Assembly (NCBI GenBank): GCA_041941305.1
Contig: JBGTQJ010000006.1
Span: forward strand, 62,001 to 126,000
Origin: JANSWP01 sp041941305
GTDB lineage: Bacteria; Bacteroidota; Bacteroidia; Chitinophagales; Saprospiraceae
Reading direction: 5' to 3'
Length of the DNA stretch: 64,000 nucleotides
This document shows positions 36,146 through 45,148 of the stretch, piece after piece (position 1 is the first letter of the stretch; each line of letters starts with the position of its first letter). A model generated the notes under the pieces. That model had not been told where the DNA came from. It saw nothing but the letters and a program-made list of their open reading frames with translations, and made no database searches. The position numbers and the translations under genes were made by a program.

Positions 36146-38701
36146 TTATGAAGTGGGTGTTATTTTCTCTCTATAAAGCGAAGCATCCACAATTGCCGCC
36201 ATTTTTTCTACCTCCAATGCTCCTTCAAAAAAGTCATTAATCAACATTGCCTGTAAAAAAGGGGTATTCATCACTTCCGAATAGTTCACATAATGTATTT
36301 CTACATTGGGGTGATTCATTGCCCATTCCTTGACTTTTTTCAAAGTTGTTTCATATTGTTGAATTAAATGGATTGGGAGGGTATCGGTTTTTTGGGGCTT
36401 ACCATTTCTTTCAAGCATCTTTTGTTGGGAGGAAATAATTTCCAGGATATTTCGCTCCATGAAAACAATTTGGTAACGATAATTAAGTGGTAAGTTCAGC
36501 AACAATTGCGCGATGATTTTGACCGTTTTCCCTTTGGCTTCTTTAAGGAAAGTTTGATTCGTCTGAAGAGATTTTACGGCTTCGTGTTCATAATAACCTT
36601 TCGGATTGTTCTCATCTGCTTCCCTTTTTTTATCTGTCAATATTTCTAACCCGCCTGCTTCCAACATTTGCATCATCATGGAAGTACCACTTCGTGGAAG
36701 CCCGGACACGATATTGATAGTACCTATTATTTTTTCTCCGAAACCAATTTTGTATTTCAATGCCTTGCCTGGTTGTTCGAGTCGGTTTTCATAAATGGAA
36801 ATGATTCGTTGACGAGCCTTATTCATGCCTGGGACTAATCGAAGACAGGTGTCATAAGCATTGATGGCTTTTTCATACTCAGTCAATGCAGAAAGCGATT
36901 CTCCAATATAAAAATGTGCTGCTGGGTAGTAATACATCAAGCCAACGCTATCCATAAACGAATTCAGTGCTTCCTCATATCGCATTTGCTGATAATAAAT
37001 CATGCCCAATGTAAAATGAGCTGTAACCTCTTCTGGATTGATTTTGAGTTCTTTTAAAATGGCTTGTTCCGCGTCTTTAAAGCGATTGAGGTGCAGATAA
37101 GCATTTGCAATTCGTAGGTGAAGATTAGGTTGGGGATCCGTCTCCTGCGCTACCTTTTTAAACAATGCCAATGCCTTTTTATATCGTTCTTCACCTAAGA
37201 GCAAAGTACCTTCCAAAATATCTAATTGTGGACTCTCGCGATTGAAAATGTTGCGAATATGATCCACCATTCGACGCGCGTTTTTCAATTGACCGGTAGT
37301 TTGATACACGTGAGCCAATTGGACTGCAAAGCGCAGCGTTTTTGGATTTTCAGCATGTAATTTTTCCAAAAGTTCAATGCCATCTTTCCATCTTTGTCCG
37401 TCAATATAAGCTCGCGCCAGGTTGTAATTATTTTCATCTATGGTGCTTTTGACTGCTTCTTTGCTATTTTCGCCAGGGGCTTCAATATAACCCAGTTCGA
37501 TAAGCTGTTGTAGTTCGGCACGGGCATACTCTTCATTGATTTCCAGATTCCTTGGGTGTGAACCATCTTTTCCTTTTATGTTTTCCCAGCTTTTAATGGT
37601 TCCAAATTCTGGCGGATGCTCAAAGGCATTGATTAAAACCTTTCCATCCATATCTTCTGCTACAGGCAAATCATAAAGAGACAATATGGTGGGTGTAATG
37701 TCGAGTAAACTTGCACCAAAAATACTTTCATCCTTTTTAATGTTGGGCCCATTCATCACAATGATGCCAAAAGGACTGTGTTCAATAGCTGGTCCGGCTG
37801 GTTCCTTAGGAATAGCATTTGGGCGATTGTGGTCTGGATGAAAGCCGTGATCACTTACCAGAATGATATTGGTATCTTCATCAACTAATTCCATCAATCT
37901 CCCTAACATCATATCGTGATATCGGCAACCACTATTGACAACATTTTTATACAATTCATAATCCCGCATCTGGATATGAGGGCGACGAGGAGGATGGTAT
38001 TTCATAAAACCATGACAAAAATGGTCTATAGCGTCATAATAGATTCCCATAAAATCCCATTCCTCATTTTGCATGATATAGGTTGCTGCCGAATGAATTG
38101 TCGAACAATCTGCTATAACCTTTCCGATACTAAAAAGCCTTTGGTCACTTGCCTGATCAATTTCCTTCATTTTTTCTACAAAGGGTAAAATATGATTGCC
38201 AGTCAGCTCTTGAGGATGTACTCTAAGTTTTGCAAAAATGTCGGTTTTTTCTTCTGGATGTACAGTGCCTTGAAGCATTGGCCAAGGGTCATTTAACCCA
38301 CCACTAGCTCTTTGATATAGATTGGAAACCATAATGCCATTAATGGGCTCGGCAGGGTGAGAAGGCCACCAACCAACGACATGAGTTTTTAATTTATGTT
38401 GTGTTAATATATTCCAAATTGCCTTACATTTTCGATTCGTAATGTATATAGGGCGAATTCCTTCACCACTTGGGTCGGGTTCAGTGAATCCATGAATGCC
38501 ATGTTTATAGGGTCTTTTACCTGTTGCAATAGAAGTCCAGAGGGTAGGGGAAAGCGGAGGGTTCAGTGTGGCCAATCTACCCATAGAACCACCTTCAATA
38601 AGCCTTTTTAAGTTAGGCATTAACCCCTTATCTATCAGGGGCATCAAAAACTTCCAGTCAGCTCCATCCCAGCCTATAAGAAGTACTTTTTGTTTTTTCA
38701 T
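36146..38701 (-). CDS. phosphodiesterase-TPR-sulfotransferase fusion
   Basis: An 851-aa three-part protein. Residues ~1-400 are an alkaline-phosphatase-superfamily phosphodiesterase/nucleotide pyrophosphatase (LIGWDGADWKFLMP, catalytic Thr region LSPTLWTSIATGK, metal ligands in LVSDHGFHPDHNRP). Residues ~430-645 are TPR repeats (LHLRIANAYLHLNRFKDAE). Residues ~660-851 are a sulfotransferase (IVSGLPRSGTSMMMQML, the PAPS P-loop near 667). Such triple fusions are rare; it may remove and add sulfate/phosphate groups on a surface molecule. No signal peptide is evident, so it acts in the cytoplasm unless exported otherwise. The ATG at 38701 overlaps the upstream peptide gene by 44 bases. Confidence 0.85.
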   Translation of the reverse strand: MKKQKVLLIGWDGADWKFLMPLIDKGLMPNLKRLIEGGSMGRLATLNPPLSPTLWTSIATGKRPYKHGIHGFTEPDPSGEGIRPIYITNRKCKAIWNILTQHKLKTHVVGWWPSHPAEPINGIMVSNLYQRASGGLNDPWPMLQGTVHPEEKTDIFAKLRVHPQELTGNHILPFVEKMKEIDQASDQRLFSIGKVIADCSTIHSAATYIMQNEEWDFMGIYYDAIDHFCHGFMKYHPPRRPHIQMRDYELYKNVVNSGCRYHDMMLGRLMELVDEDTNIILVSDHGFHPDHNRPNAIPKEPAGPAIEHSPFGIIVMNGPNIKKDESIFGASLLDITPTILSLYDLPVAEDMDGKVLINAFEHPPEFGTIKSWENIKGKDGSHPRNLEINEEYARAELQQLIELGYIEAPGENSKEAVKSTIDENNYNLARAYIDGQRWKDGIELLEKLHAENPKTLRFAVQLAHVYQTTGQLKNARRMVDHIRNIFNRESPQLDILEGTLLLGEERYKKALALFKKVAQETDPQPNLHLRIANAYLHLNRFKDAEQAILKELKINPEEVTAHFTLGMIYYQQMRYEEALNSFMDSVGLMYYYPAAHFYIGESLSALTEYEKAINAYDTCLRLVPGMNKARQRIISIYENRLEQPGKALKYKIGFGEKIIGTINIVSGLPRSGTSMMMQMLEAGGLEILTDKKREADENNPKGYYEHEAVKSLQTNQTFLKEAKGKTVKIIAQLLLNLPLNYRYQIVFMERNILEIISSQQKMLERNGKPQKTDTLPIHLIQQYETTLKKVKEWAMNHPNVEIHYVNYSEVMNTPFLQAMLINDFFEGALEVEKMAAIVDASLYREKITPTS

Positions 38702-38873
38702 CCGATATGACTTGTTTTTGCTTCTCCTTTTGAATTTTATGTCGTTTTTCTCGCCATAACATGACACCAACATAGCCCAAAGCCAAGAGTCCTAAACTCC
38801 CACCTTCTGGAATGTCATAAGCTTTCCCATCCACTGTTTTAAGTGTTATTGATTGTTCTTTCATGTTTTTCAT
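38658..38873 (-). CDS. 71-aa PEP-CTERM-like membrane peptide
   Basis: A short protein with a hydrophilic start, then IPEGGSLGLLALGYVGVML at about 22-40 and a basic end (WREKRHKIQKEKQKQ). This matches the architecture of a PEP-CTERM sorting tail (Pro-Glu, a glycine-rich TM helix, then Arg/Lys) but it has almost no body in front. Its end overlaps the next gene by 44 bases, so the two are translationally coupled. No exosortase gene is in the window. It may be a membrane anchor or partner of the sulfotransferase fusion, or a relic. A second start at 38864 is possible. Confidence 0.65.
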   Translation of the reverse strand: MKNMKEQSITLKTVDGKAYDIPEGGSLGLLALGYVGVMLWREKRHKIQKEKQKQVISDEKTKSTSYRLGWS

Positions 38874-38967
38874 CGCTTATTTGTAGAGACTTAAAAGGGT
38901 AGTGCATTAGCTTATCAACAGAGTCTAATCTCAATGACTTATCTTAAGCTAAATGAAGGGTAGGTAG

Positions 38968-38975
38968 CAAAAGTG
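38968..38975 (-). promoter_or_regulatory. candidate -7 element of the peptide-sulfotransferase operon
   Basis: The minus strand reads CACTTTTG, one base off TAnnTTTG. It lies 95 bases before the 38873 start, and the -33 position falls on the direct repeat at 38995-39032. A weak -7 with an activator site over -33 is typical of an activated promoter. Confidence 0.45.
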
Positions 38976-38994
38976 GAATAGAACGAGGACTCCC

Positions 38995-39032
38995 AATCCC
39001 GGTTATGTTCAAAAAAATCCCGGTTATGTTCA
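38995..39032 (-). promoter_or_regulatory. direct-repeat operator, 21-bp period (likely HTCS site)
   Basis: TGAACATAACCGGGATT (17 bases) occurs twice on the minus strand, at 38995-39011 and 39016-39032, with a 21-bp period, that is two helix turns. AraC-type DNA-binding domains bind such direct repeats. The HTCS gene with an AraC-type HTH ends only 22 bases away, and the operon it would control starts just downstream. Confidence 0.65.
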
Positions 39033-39053
39033 GAGCTTGAAAAAATATATAGT

Positions 39054-42000
39054 TTATGCGTTTTTTTCCTTTCGATAATTTCGAGGGGTTACATCATAAA
39101 CCTCCTTGAAATTTTGGGAGAAATGTTTTGGGTTTAATCCTGTTTGGTGAGCAATTTGAGCGACAGGTAGGTCGGTGGACTGGAGTAGATGTGCTGCTTT
39201 TTCAATTCTGGTTTTTCGAATAAATTTGGTTATAGAAACGCCTGTGATGGCAGTCATTTTTTTATGCAGTTGGGTCCGACTCATTCCTATATGTTTACAA
39301 ATTTGCGAAACATCCAACTTGGCATTATCTATATGTTGCTCAATGAAGGATTTAATTTGATGAATAAATAAATCTTCTTTCTGAAAAAGGGATTCATTTT
39401 GAATGGATTCTGCGTTTGTAGAAGGTGATAATTCGTATCTCTTTTGCATTTTCAGACGCAGTTCTAATAATTTTTTTAGTCGAATGAATAATTCTTCTTT
39501 CACAAAGGGTTTGGTCAAATAAGCATCTGCTCCACGAGAAAGTCCTTCTATTTTACTTTCCAAACTAGCTTTGGCAGTAAGCATCACAATAGGAATATGG
39601 CTGGTTCGGGTGTCGTTTTTTAGGATTCGGCAAAGTTCAAATCCATCTTTTTCAGGTAATAGGATATCGGCGATAATCACATCTGGAATAATATCTAAAG
39701 CTAATTGGAGTCCTTCCTCTCCTGTCTTGGCAGCATGAATTTGGTATTGACTATTTAGGATTTGATGGAGATAGGCGACCATGTCCAAATCATCTTCGAT
39801 GATCAGCAATTGAGGCAATGAATCCAAGGATCTGAGAGATTGAGAGCTTAAATCTAAGGAATCGTTTATTGGATTTTTATAAACCTTAAGGACGGAGCTT
39901 ACTTTTTCGTTAAAGGAATGATCTATTGTCATTTCTTCAGCCAATGCTGCTTTATTTGTAATAGGCAAATAGACCAAAAATTGAGCACCTTTTCCAATTG
40001 CACTTTTTACCTCAATTTTACCTTTGTATTTTTCGATTAATTCTTTGGTGAACGTTAATCCGATACCTGTTCCCGGATTCAAATTTGAACGATTGACTAC
40101 CTTACCTTGATAAAAACGTTGAAAAATATATGGTAAATCTTTTTTGGTAATGCCTTGACCATTATCTGAAACTGTAAGAAGAAGATTCTGTTGATTTGAA
40201 TTATTTGAGTCTGACGTTACCCGAACATTCACTTTAATTTGACCGTTCTCTTGGGTGAATTTTAAAGCATTTGAAAGCAAATTAAGTAAAATAGTCTGTA
40301 AAACTTTTGAATCAAAATCCATTGGAAAAGCTTCCAAATCAGAATCGAAAATCAATTCAATGCCCTGATCGGCGGCGAATTCATAGAAAGGTTGTAGTGT
40401 GTTCCGAATAAATTGGATTACATCTTTTTGAACCACTGTCGACTTGAGTTCTCCTTCCTGCAATTTTGCCAAATCTAAAATTTGATTCACCAAATGCAAT
40501 AATTTGGTCTCATGCTTGAGAATCACATCTGCTGCTTCCCTGTTTTCAGTCTCACTGTTTGCTTTGATCTTGGCAGCCATGCCATCGATTACAGTTAATG
40601 GTGTTCTAAATTCATGTGTGATGCTTGCAAAAAATTGATTTTTTTGTTCACTCAACTCTTTCATTTTAATGACTTCCTGTTGAGCCAATTGTCTAAAGAT
40701 ATATTGTCTAATCAAAAAATAACTCAAAGCGACAATAAACAATAAATAAAAAGCGTATGCCCAATAAGTTTGCCACCAGGGAGGTGAAATTGTCAATTCA
40801 ATGATTTGTTCTTTCGAATATCGACCAGCACGGTCAATGGCTTTTACTCTAAATGTGTATTCACCAGGAGTTAATGTATTATAGGCACTTGAATTGGCTT
40901 TTGTGGATTGCCAATGGTCATTCACCCCATCCATTTTATATGCATATTGGATTTCTTGCAGGTCTTCATATGCAAGAAGGGCATATTCAAAAGTGATGTT
41001 GTTTTGATGGTGTGGCAACGTGATTTGGGATGCAAAGGGAGTAGGTGTATTATTAATTTTAAGGTTTGTGAAGACCAAATTTGCCATTTTGGGTAAATCC
41101 TCAGGCTGCTCTTTTTTTAGTATGGCAAGACCTTTATGAGTTAATACATAAATTGAACTATCCTTTATTAAAACTTGCTTGATTTCTCGACTCGGTAAGC
41201 CTTCTGCAAGAGAATATTTCCTGATTTGATATTCAAAAGGGACGTCTGAAATCGTTTTAATTTGATAAACACCCCTATTGGAACTTATCCATAAATTACC
41301 TTCCTCATCACTTGATAATTTTGAAATAATTGTTTCAGTTTTATAGAGTTCAACAATGGTGTCTACATTGATTCCATCAAATCTAAATAAGCCATTCCCT
41401 TCCATAGCCACCCAAAGTTTCAAGTTTTTTGAGGCTTTTAAATCTAATATGGCACCTGAAAAAGTTGCTGATTGGTGCTCTTGATAATTACCCAAATCGC
41501 TGATATCTACAAAAAATAAGCCTTCATTTCTACCCAGCCAAAGTGTATCATCGGTTGTAGCGGTAGCGTAAGTTCTTCTTGTGCTAAGACGAACAATCGA
41601 AGGGGGGAAGGTATTGTAATCACAATTAAAAACGCCTGCAGCACAGCCTGCCCAGGCTTTATTGTCCGCATATAGGTCATAACATTTAAGGCTTCCTGTC
41701 TGAATGCCCCAAATCCCAGGTTTGCCGGTTTTATCTGAATACAAAGAGAGTGGTTTGGGAAGATTTTTTTCGTATTTGGATATTGAGTTAAGGGAGAATT
41801 GGTTGTCGTTTAATCGCTCAGAAAGGAAATATAACAACAATCCTGAATAATAGGTTAGATGAAGGTTGTTTTGACTATCTATCACTACGTTATTGATTCG
41901 ACTTCTTTCCAATCGACCATTATTTGGGATGCGAATTGGAATCTCGGTAAACTCCTGGTTCTTATCCATTTTAAGAAGATTGCCGGTATGGAGTCCAAAC

Positions 42001-43034
42001 CAGATTTCTCCGTTTTTATCAATCGAAAAAGTAGTCGCCTTGTCTTTTGGGGTTTTGGAAGGAATTGGAATTGTAACTGAGTTCCTGGCTTTTTGACTTA
42101 AGAAATATACTCCTGAAGAGGGAGTACAAATCCAAAAATTACCTCGGCTATCTTCATAAAGGGTATTAATTTCTATTGAATTGAGAAAGTCAAAGCCATT
42201 CAATAATTCCTTATTCCAATTCATCACTTTACAACCCTTATTGGTGAAAAATAAACCTGTTTTCCCGTATTGATAGTTTTGGAATATTTCTAATTCTTCT
42301 CCAAAGAGATCTTTTATTGGAATCTGATGAATACCCTTGTAATCAAAATGAAAAACTTTGTCCCTGGAAAAAACCAGGACAGTCTGATCCTCCAAAATGA
42401 ATGGGCGATAAAAAACCTGACTTAATTCATTTGAAGTACTGATTTTTGAAAAAATCTCTATTTTCCTTTCTTGTTTCTTTATTATAGAAACTCCTGAATT
42501 TAGTTGAAAAGCAAACCATTTTGTTTGTCCTTCTTCTTTTAAGAAATAAACAAACCTGGGTTTTAATTTTTCTAGCCAACCATCAAAATTCTCCTTTTCC
42601 AATAGAAGAGAATCTTTTTGTGAATTTTTGATTTCAAAGAATAGCTTGGGCTCTTGACTCCACATGTAATCATTTCCTCTCTGATTGATAGAATATTGAC
42701 TAACTTTTCTGGGAAAGTGTGGAGATTCAATTTTTGCCATATGGAATTGACCCTTCCAAAAATAGAGCGCATTGTAGAAAGTTGAACACCAAATTCTGCC
42801 TTCTTTGTCTTCCACCAAATTCCAAATTTCTGACGAACCATTCACTTCACTAGGATTAAAGGTTTTAAAATGATAGCCATCAAATCTGACCAATCCTTTA
42901 TCCGTACCAAACCAAATCATTCCATTTCGATCTTCTAAAACCCTGTAAATTTGAGAACTCGGCAATCCATCTTCTACTGTGTATTGGTGCATAGAAGGGG
43001 CTTGAGCTATGAGTTGAAAAGAGAAAAATAGCAC
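39054..43034 (-). CDS. hybrid two-component system sensor-regulator (HTCS)
   Basis: A 1326-aa one-protein system. Order: short signal, a long beta-propeller sensor of Reg_prop repeats (RVLEDRNGMIWFGTDKGLVR near the start), a Y_Y_Y domain ending near 755, a TM helix (~757-780), HisKA with phospho-His near 807 in ITHEFRTPLTV, HATPase (PGTGIGLTFTKELIE), a receiver with Asp near 1120 in IIADILLPEKDGFELC, and an AraC-type HTH (~1225-1320: HIGMSRTQLHKKMTAITG). HTCS proteins sense periplasmic sugars and activate nearby polysaccharide genes. No ATG is in frame at the 5' end: the frame starts at GTG 43034, yet the hydrophobic signal core continues further upstream (codons to ~43070), so the real start is uncertain. 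Confidence 0.85.
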   Translation of the reverse strand: MLFFSFQLIAQAPSMHQYTVEDGLPSSQIYRVLEDRNGMIWFGTDKGLVRFDGYHFKTFNPSEVNGSSEIWNLVEDKEGRIWCSTFYNALYFWKGQFHMAKIESPHFPRKVSQYSINQRGNDYMWSQEPKLFFEIKNSQKDSLLLEKENFDGWLEKLKPRFVYFLKEEGQTKWFAFQLNSGVSIIKKQERKIEIFSKISTSNELSQVFYRPFILEDQTVLVFSRDKVFHFDYKGIHQIPIKDLFGEELEIFQNYQYGKTGLFFTNKGCKVMNWNKELLNGFDFLNSIEINTLYEDSRGNFWICTPSSGVYFLSQKARNSVTIPIPSKTPKDKATTFSIDKNGEIWFGLHTGNLLKMDKNQEFTEIPIRIPNNGRLERSRINNVVIDSQNNLHLTYYSGLLLYFLSERLNDNQFSLNSISKYEKNLPKPLSLYSDKTGKPGIWGIQTGSLKCYDLYADNKAWAGCAAGVFNCDYNTFPPSIVRLSTRRTYATATTDDTLWLGRNEGLFFVDISDLGNYQEHQSATFSGAILDLKASKNLKLWVAMEGNGLFRFDGINVDTIVELYKTETIISKLSSDEEGNLWISSNRGVYQIKTISDVPFEYQIRKYSLAEGLPSREIKQVLIKDSSIYVLTHKGLAILKKEQPEDLPKMANLVFTNLKINNTPTPFASQITLPHHQNNITFEYALLAYEDLQEIQYAYKMDGVNDHWQSTKANSSAYNTLTPGEYTFRVKAIDRAGRYSKEQIIELTISPPWWQTYWAYAFYLLFIVALSYFLIRQYIFRQLAQQEVIKMKELSEQKNQFFASITHEFRTPLTVIDGMAAKIKANSETENREAADVILKHETKLLHLVNQILDLAKLQEGELKSTVVQKDVIQFIRNTLQPFYEFAADQGIELIFDSDLEAFPMDFDSKVLQTILLNLLSNALKFTQENGQIKVNVRVTSDSNNSNQQNLLLTVSDNGQGITKKDLPYIFQRFYQGKVVNRSNLNPGTGIGLTFTKELIEKYKGKIEVKSAIGKGAQFLVYLPITNKAALAEEMTIDHSFNEKVSSVLKVYKNPINDSLDLSSQSLRSLDSLPQLLIIEDDLDMVAYLHQILNSQYQIHAAKTGEEGLQLALDIIPDVIIADILLPEKDGFELCRILKNDTRTSHIPIVMLTAKASLESKIEGLSRGADAYLTKPFVKEELFIRLKKLLELRLKMQKRYELSPSTNAESIQNESLFQKEDLFIHQIKSFIEQHIDNAKLDVSQICKHIGMSRTQLHKKMTAITGVSITKFIRKTRIEKAAHLLQSTDLPVAQIAHQTGLNPKHFSQNFKEVYDVTPRNYRKEKNA

Positions 43035-43458
43035 AGCGAATATTAAACACTGTACTTTTTGGAAGTAGATTAAAAGCTTTGATTTTTTATGTGAGTTGTT
43101 GTTGATTTTGGCTATTTATTTTTTATCAAAATTAATATTAGTGCGATTGGTGGGCTGGATATCGGCAACAAAAGCCACTAAATAAAATTATAGAGCGCCA
43201 TTTTTTTGTAAAAATCGCCATAGCGCTTCAAAACAGCAATAAATATTTAAGAACAATTCATATTTTGCAATCCTATATAAATAAGCACTTTCAATAAACA
43301 ATTTTTGAGTTGTACACTTTTTTTATGTGACAGGGAATTTTTTGCGTCCCCTGCCTTTAAACAAAGATAAACCGCTAAAAAATAACAAACTACTTTCAGG
43401 TTTAGCCTCCCAAACCATTTGTACTCAAACAAACACCAGACTAAAATCCAATAAACAC
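43035..43458. other. 424-base divergent intergenic region
   Basis: Lies between the divergent HTCS and DUF1800 genes and should carry both promoters. I found no confident -7 site; ATATTTTG near 43260 is a weak plus-strand candidate. The hydrophobic-coding extension of the HTCS frame occupies 43035-43088. Confidence 0.4.
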
Positions 43459-45063
43459 ATGGCTACGCTTCAACCTAAGACAGACAAATTAGGCAAAAGA
43501 CTGGCTGCCCATTTGCTACGTAGAACAACTTTCTACATCACGCCTGCCCGTATTTCCGAATTTGCTGACAAGACTCCTCAACAGGCAGTCACAGAATTAT
43601 TGACGCCAGTTCCTTTTTTCGAACCCAGAGGACCCTCCTCTGAATCAGGAGACTTTTGGTTAAACGTTGGAAACAGTAACAGTAATCCTCATAGTTATAG
43701 GCGGTCAGCAGTATTGCTTTGGCATCACAATGAGGTTTTGAAAGACCCTTCAATAAAGCATCGTATGGCACTGTTTCTCAAAAGCATTTGGGTAGCAAGT
43801 GCTCCTGATATTGATTGGCATATTTTTGAACATGAGCGCCTGAATCATTTTTATGCTTTGGGCAATATCAAAACCTATGCGTACAAAATGACCCTCGATC
43901 ACCAAATGCTTCGCTTTTTGGACAATGGTCTCAATAAAAAAGGACAGCCAAATGAAAATTATGTACGTGAGTTTTTAGAGCTATTTACCATTTTAAAGGG
44001 ACCTCAAATTGGAACTGGAAATTATACCAATTATACGGAAGATGATGTCGTAGAAGGAGCGAGGGTATTGACAGGCTTTACTTCTTCAAACTTTGCAAAT
44101 AAAGATACCGATACAGGGCTAGCAACTGGAAAAGCAAAGTTTAACAACCACGATATTGGCAACAAACAATTTAGCAGTGCATTTCAAAACAAAATAATTT
44201 TGGGAGCAAGCTCCGAGGCAGATATGTACCGAGAATTGCAAGATTTTGTGGATATGGTTTTTGACCAAAAGGAAACGGCAAGAGCTTATACCAGAAGATT
44301 GTACTTATTTTTTGTCCACGACCATATTACAGATGAAATTGAAAAGGATATCATCGAGCCATTGGCAGATCAATTATACAATGGGGGCTATGAGATCAAA
44401 CCCGTTGTAGAAACCCTATTGAAATCCAAGCACTTTTATGATGAAGATGATAGCGACAATTCAGATAATATTATAGGTGGAAAGGTGAAATCACCTTTAG
44501 ATTTATTATTCCAGTCTGTCAATCTATTTGATGCCGATAAATTTCCAAGTGTTTTTGAAAGCTCCGAAGCCAATCATAGCCGACGAGATAATATCTTCAA
44601 AAGGACATTGACCCAGGTTGGCTTTCCCGAGTATCCCGAATCTGTAGAGGGACATCCCGGGTTTTTCAAGGAACCAGATTTTAGCAAATCCTGGATGAAT
44701 ACAACTTACTATATCAATCGAAACACGATGGAAAAAACAGTTCGACAAGGTAAGGGTATTACAGGAGGCAATAACCTCGGTTTTGGAATAGACAACATAA
44801 CTACTTATTTCGATACGCATTATACCAACCAGGAATATGCTGATATTTTTCTGAAACAGGTTTTGGAGGCATTGCTTCCCGAAATGCCCACGGGGAGTCG
44901 ATATACCTATTTTCAAAATAAATTATTAGGTGGGCTCAGTCCCATCAACTGGATGTTTGAATGGCAAAACTATAAAGCCACAGGAGATGATAGTGCAGTG
45001 AGTATTGTGCTATGGGATTTGTATTACACCATTTTTAAATCTCCTGAATTTCAAACGTTTTAA
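43459..45063 (+). CDS. DUF1800 family protein
   Basis: A 534-aa member of DUF1800, a family that nearly always precedes DUF1501 genes and is of unknown function. Typical words are HLLRRTTFYIT near the start, RMALFLKSIWVAS, DHQMLRFLDNG, NYVREFLELFT and the terminal IVLWDLYYTIFKSPEFQTF. No signal peptide is obvious. The ATG at 43459 is chosen; a GTG at 43327 would add an unconserved 44-residue leader. It forms a pair with the next gene, separated by a hairpin. Confidence 0.88.
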   Translation: MATLQPKTDKLGKRLAAHLLRRTTFYITPARISEFADKTPQQAVTELLTPVPFFEPRGPSSESGDFWLNVGNSNSNPHSYRRSAVLLWHHNEVLKDPSIKHRMALFLKSIWVASAPDIDWHIFEHERLNHFYALGNIKTYAYKMTLDHQMLRFLDNGLNKKGQPNENYVREFLELFTILKGPQIGTGNYTNYTEDDVVEGARVLTGFTSSNFANKDTDTGLATGKAKFNNHDIGNKQFSSAFQNKIILGASSEADMYRELQDFVDMVFDQKETARAYTRRLYLFFVHDHITDEIEKDIIEPLADQLYNGGYEIKPVVETLLKSKHFYDEDDSDNSDNIIGGKVKSPLDLLFQSVNLFDADKFPSVFESSEANHSRRDNIFKRTLTQVGFPEYPESVEGHPGFFKEPDFSKSWMNTTYYINRNTMEKTVRQGKGITGGNNLGFGIDNITTYFDTHYTNQEYADIFLKQVLEALLPEMPTGSRYTYFQNKLLGGLSPINWMFEWQNYKATGDDSAVSIVLWDLYYTIFKSPEFQTF

Positions 45064-45142
45064 CGGTTGTGGGTTATCAGTTGTCGGTTGTCCGTTCATT
45101 TCGAGACTCAATCGACAACTGACAACGGACAACTGACAACCG
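45064..45142. repeat. long inverted repeat between DUF1800 and DUF1501 genes
   Basis: Arms 45064-45096 and 45110-45142 pair with some mismatches. The words GTTATCAGTTGTCGG and GACAACTGACAACC are shared with the hairpin at 29726-29798. It lies inside a two-gene unit, where a terminator would not be expected. Confidence 0.8.
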
Positions 45143-45148
45143 AAAAAA

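Noticed and set aside
43327..43458. GTG-started 44-residue leader of the DUF1800 protein
   Set aside because: Not conserved in style and not a signal peptide; ATG at 43459 begins the family region.
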